NCBI RefSeq assembly: GCF_017877055.1
Contig: NZ_JAGIPG010000001.1
Coordinates: 2,104,923 to 2,168,922, forward strand
Source of the DNA: Neorhizobium galegae
Lineage (GTDB): Bacteria; Pseudomonadota; Alphaproteobacteria; Rhizobiales; Rhizobiaceae
Reading direction: 5' to 3'
DNA: 64,000 nt
Shown: positions 60,361-64,000 of the stretch, one piece after another
Layout of the letters: every line of letters starts with the position of its first letter
How positions within the stretch are numbered: the stretch's first letter is position 1
The notes under the pieces: model-generated
Told to the model about the DNA's origin: nothing
The model's database searches: none
Seen by the model: the letters and a program-made list of their open reading frames with translations, nothing else
Position numbers and translations under genes: made by a program

Positions 60361-63281
60361 CAGCCCTCCTCCGTCCTGGCAATATCGATCGCCCGCAGGC
60401 GGTTGATGCGGATCGACTGGTGCGCCAGCGCCACGAGGATGAGGACCGTAGAACCGACCACCAGCGAAAACACGCCGAGATCGAAGAGCAGTGCGGTGGC
60501 GGCCGGCATCTTGCCGATCAGCGGCAGCTCGACATACTGGAAATGCGAGGTCAGGAACGGGTAACCGAAGAACCAGGCGCTGATACCCGTCGCCGACGCG
60601 GTGAGTATGCCCGCCCCCATCCAGCGCAGCGGCAGAATGCGCAGACGATCTTCCGCCCAGCGCGTCCCGCCGGCAAGATACTGCAGGAGGAAGGCAATCG
60701 ACAGCGTCAGCCCGGCCGAAAAACCGCCACCCGGCATGTCGTGACCGCGCATGAAGATGTAGACGGCGAAGGTGATGATCACCGGGAAAAGCCAGGTCAT
60801 GATGACGGAGGGGACAAGCAGGTAGTCGCGCACCGTATCGCCGGCCGAACGCTCTGGACGATCCTCGTCAAAGCTGTTCTGAATCCGCTGCTGCTCCGGC
60901 AGGTCCATGCTGTCGGCGGCGGGACGGAAGCGGCGAAGCAGCGCGAAGACGGTCAGCGCCACGACGCCGAGCACGGCGATCTCGCCGAGCGTATCGAAAC
61001 CGCGGAAATCCACCAGGATGACGTTGACGACATTGCGCCCGCCACCTTCGGAATAGGCGTTTTCGAGGAAATAGTTGGCGATAGCGTCCGGCACCGGCAT
61101 CGTCATGACGGCATAGGCGATGAAGGACATGCCGATGCCGCAGACGACGGCAAGCGCCAGGTCCCGGAAGCGGCGGAAGCGCGCCCGGAGGCTGATCGCC
61201 TCGACCATCCCCTCCGTTCGCTTCGGTAGCCAGCGCAGGCCGAGAAGAAGGAGGACGGTGGTGACGATCTCGACGAGAAGCTGGGTGATCGCCAGATCCG
61301 GCGCCGAGAGCCAGACGAAGGTGATGCAGACGATCAGCCCGACGCCGCCGAGCATGACGAGTGCCGCCAGGCGATGATACTTGGCGAGATAGGCGGTAGC
61401 GAAGGCAAGGCAGATGCCGAGCAACCAGATCGCCGCGAAGGCCGGATCAATGCCGGAAAAGGCGATTTCGCGCGTCTCGAAACCGGAGAGATAGAGCGGC
61501 AGCAGCCCCGCCAGGAAACCGGTCGCCACCACCCAGCGAAGCTGCGGCTGGAGGTTGCGGGTGCCGAAGCGCCGTTCGAGCGTGCGGGCCCAGCGCCACG
61601 ATACTTCCACGAGAATCCGCTCGAAGATGCGCTGGCCCTTGAGGTTGCGCAGGATCGGCGGGCCGTCCTCGCAGGTCGCGAGATATTTCCGGAGCGAGAG
61701 ATAGAGCAGCGTGCCGCCGATGAGCGCAATCGCGCTCATGATCAGAGGCAGGTTGACGCCATGCCAGATGGACAGGCTGTATTCCGGGGTTTCGGGGCCA
61801 AGCACGCTGACGACGGCGGTATGGAGAAAAGGCCCGATCGAAATCGCCGGAATGATGCCGACGACCAGGCAGGCGATGACCAGAAGATCGATCGGAAAGC
61901 GCATCCAGCGCGGCGGCTCATGCGGCTTCGGCTTGGGCAGGTCGGTCGGCGGCGGTCCAAAGAAGACCGTGTGAATGAAACGCAGCGAGTAGGCGACGCT
62001 GAAGGCGCTGGCGAGTGTCGCCACATAGGGCAGGATGCGGTCGAGAATGGAATCCGCGTGGGTCTCGACCGCCTCGGCGAAGAACATTTCCTTCGACAGG
62101 AAGCCGTTGAGCAGAGGAACGCCAGCCATGGCGGCACTCGCCACCATGGCCAGCGTGCCCGTGATGGGCAGATACCGGAAAAGCCCGCTCAATCGTCGCA
62201 TGTCGCGCGTGCCGGTTTCATGGTCGATGATGCCGGCCGCCATGAACAGCGATGCCTTGAACGTCGCATGGTTGACCATGTGGAAGATCGCCGCGACCGT
62301 TGCCAAAGGACTTCCGAGGCTGAGAAGCGTGGTGATGAGGCCGAGATGGCTGATCGTCGAATAGGCGAGCAGGCCCTTCAGGTCCTGCTGGAACATCGCG
62401 AAATAGGCGCCGAGCACCAGCGTGATGATGCCGGCCAGACCGACTAGGTAGAACCATTCATAGGTACCGGAGAGCACCGGCCAGAAGCGCACCAGCAGGA
62501 AGACGCCCGCCTTCACCATGGTCGCCGAATGCAGGAAGGCGGAAACGGGGGTCGGCGCCGCCATGGCATTGGGCAGCCAGAAATGGAACGGGAACTGGGC
62601 GCTCTTGGTCAAGGCGCCGAGCAGGATGAAGACCAGCGCCGGCACGTAGAGGGAATGGCCGCGGATGACGTCGCCGGCCACCAGGATCTTGTCGAGGTCG
62701 TAGCTGCCGACAATGTTGCCGAGTAGCAGCAAGCCGATCAGCAGACAGAAACCGCCGATCCCGGTGATCGTCAGCGCCATGCGGGCGCCGTCGCGGGCTG
62801 CGGCATTGTTGTGCCAGTAGCTGATCAGCAGGAAGGAAAAGATGCTGGTCAGTTCCCAGAACACCGACAGAAGGATGACGTTGCCGGAGACGACGATGCC
62901 GAGCATCGCGCCCATGAAGGCGAGCAGGAAGGAGAAGAAGCGCGGAACCGGATCGTCTTCCGACATGTAATAGCGGGCATAGACGACCACCAGAAAGCCG
63001 ATGCCGGCGATCAGCATGGAGAACAGCCAGGCGAAACCATCCATGCGCAGCGTGAAGTTGAGGCCAAGCTGCGGCAGCCACGTGCCCTCGAAGCGCAGCA
63101 CGCCGCCATTGGTGACGCTCGGATAGAAGCCCGCGACGATCAGCAGGCAGAGAAACGCGGTGGCGCCGGCCACCCAGGACGGCAGCACGCGCGAGCGCGT
63201 TCGCAGCAGAAATACGGAGACCAGGCTTCCAAGGAAAGGCAGGACCAGAACAACAAGAAGAAGATATGGTCCTGACGTTAT
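60360..63281 (-). CDS. phaA: PhaAB, fused Mrp-type antiporter subunits A and B
   Basis: A protein of about 973 residues: the NuoL-like subunit A (SVFWELTSIFSFLLISYWHNNAAARDGA; LTKSAQFPFHFWLPNAMAAPTPVSAFLHSATMVKAGVFLL; HMVNHATFKASLFMAAGIIDHETGTRD) followed by an MnhB domain with GHDMPGGGFSAGL. Rhizobial Pha systems move K+ out against protons and give alkali and K+ tolerance. The first standard start is GTG at 63188, but the frame is open to 63281 and encodes the missing first membrane helix (YLLLVVLVLPFLGSLVSVFLL). The codon 7 bases after GGAG at that point is ATA, where ATG would be expected. I chose it because the helix is conserved. Confidence 0.88.
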   Translation of the reverse strand: MTSGPYLLLVVLVLPFLGSLVSVFLLRTRSRVLPSWVAGATAFLCLLIVAGFYPSVTNGGVLRFEGTWLPQLGLNFTLRMDGFAWLFSMLIAGIGFLVVVYARYYMSEDDPVPRFFSFLLAFMGAMLGIVVSGNVILLSVFWELTSIFSFLLISYWHNNAAARDGARMALTITGIGGFCLLIGLLLLGNIVGSYDLDKILVAGDVIRGHSLYVPALVFILLGALTKSAQFPFHFWLPNAMAAPTPVSAFLHSATMVKAGVFLLVRFWPVLSGTYEWFYLVGLAGIITLVLGAYFAMFQQDLKGLLAYSTISHLGLITTLLSLGSPLATVAAIFHMVNHATFKASLFMAAGIIDHETGTRDMRRLSGLFRYLPITGTLAMVASAAMAGVPLLNGFLSKEMFFAEAVETHADSILDRILPYVATLASAFSVAYSLRFIHTVFFGPPPTDLPKPKPHEPPRWMRFPIDLLVIACLVVGIIPAISIGPFLHTAVVSVLGPETPEYSLSIWHGVNLPLIMSAIALIGGTLLYLSLRKYLATCEDGPPILRNLKGQRIFERILVEVSWRWARTLERRFGTRNLQPQLRWVVATGFLAGLLPLYLSGFETREIAFSGIDPAFAAIWLLGICLAFATAYLAKYHRLAALVMLGGVGLIVCITFVWLSAPDLAITQLLVEIVTTVLLLLGLRWLPKRTEGMVEAISLRARFRRFRDLALAVVCGIGMSFIAYAVMTMPVPDAIANYFLENAYSEGGGRNVVNVILVDFRGFDTLGEIAVLGVVALTVFALLRRFRPAADSMDLPEQQRIQNSFDEDRPERSAGDTVRDYLLVPSVIMTWLFPVIITFAVYIFMRGHDMPGGGFSAGLTLSIAFLLQYLAGGTRWAEDRLRILPLRWMGAGILTASATGISAWFFGYPFLTSHFQYVELPLIGKMPAATALLFDLGVFSLVVGSTVLILVALAHQSIRINRLRAIDIARTEEG

Positions 63282-63419
63282 CCCAATGCTCCGGCCTTTC
63301 TATGTACTGCGCATTCGCCAAAGCGCCTGATGCGAAGATGCCTGCGAATGCTCCATCTAGCAATCGAACCCAAATTGCCATATATGAAAGATATTGACCA
63401 ATATGGGCAGTTTGGTGAG
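63282..63419. promoter_or_regulatory. Divergent promoter region of pha operon and XRE gene
   Basis: The pha operon is read leftward and the XRE gene rightward from this 138-base stretch. Inverted TGCCATAT (63376-63383) and ATATGGGCA (63401-63409) flank the middle and may be an operator for the XRE protein. Confidence 0.45.
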
Positions 63420-63686
63420 ATGGGTCAAGCCACAAAGAACGCAATTTTGACGCCGGCCCTGTGTCGGGCCGCCCGCGGGTTTCTGGACTGGACGCAGACC
63501 GATCTCGCCGACCGGTCGGGCGTGTCGCGCAGCACCATTCGCGATTACGAAGGCAGCCGCCATGATCTCCATCGTGCGACCGAAGCGCAGTTGCGCCTCG
63601 CCTTCGAGGAAGGCGGCGTTGCCTTCGTCCATATGGAAGGTGGCCATTTCGGCGTCTGTCCGAGGGCCGTGCAGACCCCGCAATAA
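63420..63686 (+). CDS. Small XRE-family HTH regulator
   Basis: An 88-residue DNA-binding protein, almost only one Cro/C1 HTH domain: CRAARGFLDWTQTDLADRSGVSRSTIRDYEGSRHDLHRATEAQL. The C terminus GGVAFVHMEGGHFGV is typical of a rhizobial subset. ATG at 63420 (MGQATKNAI) is chosen; an ATG at 63384 is in frame and would place the start inside the possible operator. Divergent from pha, so local control of the antiporter is plausible. Confidence 0.8.
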   Translation: MGQATKNAILTPALCRAARGFLDWTQTDLADRSGVSRSTIRDYEGSRHDLHRATEAQLRLAFEEGGVAFVHMEGGHFGVCPRAVQTPQ

Positions 63687-63805
63687 GTCGAGCGGAGCGC
63701 AGCTCTAAACGGGCGTCACCAATTGGTGACGGAGCGATCCCGGCGCTTGAGATGCGGAGCCCCACAATTGATGCCCCGTGCCATGGAGGACCCGCGAGGT
63801 ACCGC

Positions 63806-64000
63806 TCAGACCCTCGGCATGCCTTCAGGCCTGAGCGCCTTTTTGAGCGCCGCGATACGGAAGATGGCGTTTGGGGCGCCGTAGCCGCGATAGGCGCGCC
63901 GTTCAACGATCTCGAAGAAGAAGCCCTCGCCATAGGTCATGCTGTAGAGTTGGAAATATTCGCCGTGCTCGTCGCGGTCGTAGAGAATGTTCTCTTCCTT
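63806..64000 (-). CDS. 3' end of a QuiC/4-hydroxyphenylpyruvate-dioxygenase-like gene
   Basis: The last 64 codons of a gene that starts beyond the window. GEYFQLYSMTYGEGFFFEIVERRAYRGYGAPNA matches the C-terminal metal-binding part of HPPD-fold enzymes, where the Glu of FFEIVERR is an iron ligand. The short tail (IFRIAALKKALRPEGMP) is characteristic of the bifunctional 3-dehydroshikimate dehydratase / HPPD-like proteins of rhizobia used in quinate and shikimate degradation. TCAG at 63806 gives the stop. Confidence 0.8.
   Translation of the reverse strand, partial: KEENILYDRDEHGEYFQLYSMTYGEGFFFEIVERRAYRGYGAPNAIFRIAALKKALRPEGMPRV

Noticed and set aside
62458..63933. A 491-codon minus-strand frame crossing from phaA into the XRE gene
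   Set aside because: It overlaps phaA in another frame and the XRE gene antisense; the sequence is Arg/Pro/Ser-rich without any family likeness.

Overview
The window looks like chromosomal DNA of a high-GC alphaproteobacterium of the Rhizobiaceae (Rhizobium, Agrobacterium or Sinorhizobium type). The pointers are family-typical genes (exoR, exoD, popZ, the phaABCDEFG antiporter, DUF982 and DUF983 proteins, a MocR regulator) and the order trmFO / phytoene-synthase-like / Mth938-like / yajC / nlpD-like / pcm / surE / serS / tatCBA / scpBA / nagZ / SPOR / argS / dgt / erpA / xthA / exoR. The species cannot be fixed from the sequence alone.

Region 1 (1-29 kb) is dense core genome, mostly on the minus strand: tRNA modification (trmFO), homologues of mitochondrial complex I assembly factors, preprotein translocase accessory YajC, an ATPase, a degenerate LysM/M23 lipoprotein in the surE-pcm-nlpD arrangement, seryl-, arginyl- and valyl-tRNA synthetases, the Tat export system, condensin ScpAB, NagZ, a 1 kDa-residue-scale SPOR protein, Dgt, ErpA, exonuclease III, the exopolysaccharide regulator ExoR, a FadL-type porin, polar organiser PopZ and a second isoaspartyl methyltransferase. 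From memory of rhizobial and Brucella gene order, two large genes expected here are absent from their usual slots: secDF (between yajC and the Mth938-like gene) and tolC/bepC (between popZ and the second pcm).

Region 2 (29-32 kb) is a patch of small genes: a 65-residue protein, tRNA-Cys(GCA), a DUF982 protein, a frameshifted gene, a 33-residue membrane microprotein with a strong ribosome binding site, exoD, a PGPGW-like membrane protein and tRNA-Asn(GTT).

Region 3 (32-46 kb) is accessory catabolic DNA starting directly behind tRNA-Asn. One operon encodes a GMC oxidoreductase, two related ACMSD-type amidohydrolases and a small Rieske protein. Divergent from it is an orphan Tat-exported peptide/opine-type binding protein, and next to that a full dppDF-SBP-dppBC transporter with a paralogous Tat-exported binding protein. 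The two upstream regions share a GTATACAT-centred motif, so I infer one uptake-plus-degradation regulon whose substrate is unknown.

Region 4 (44.6-52 kb) is a ROK-regulated CUT1 (ugp-like) ABC transporter operon that ends with a glycerophosphodiesterase and an inositol-monophosphatase-family enzyme. The phosphodiesterase plus phosphatase pair resembles the AccF/AccG logic of agrocinopine catabolism, carried by a different transporter class. Two matching operator-like sites lie between the divergent regulator and binding-protein genes.

Region 5 (52-64 kb) holds recQ, an FAD monooxygenase-like gene, a DUF983 protein, a MocR regulator, the complete pha (Mrp-type) K+/H+ antiporter operon with a fused phaA-phaB gene whose most likely start codon is ATA, a divergent small XRE regulator, and the 3' end of a quiC/HPPD-like gene. 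No CRISPR array, transposase, integrase or rRNA gene was seen.
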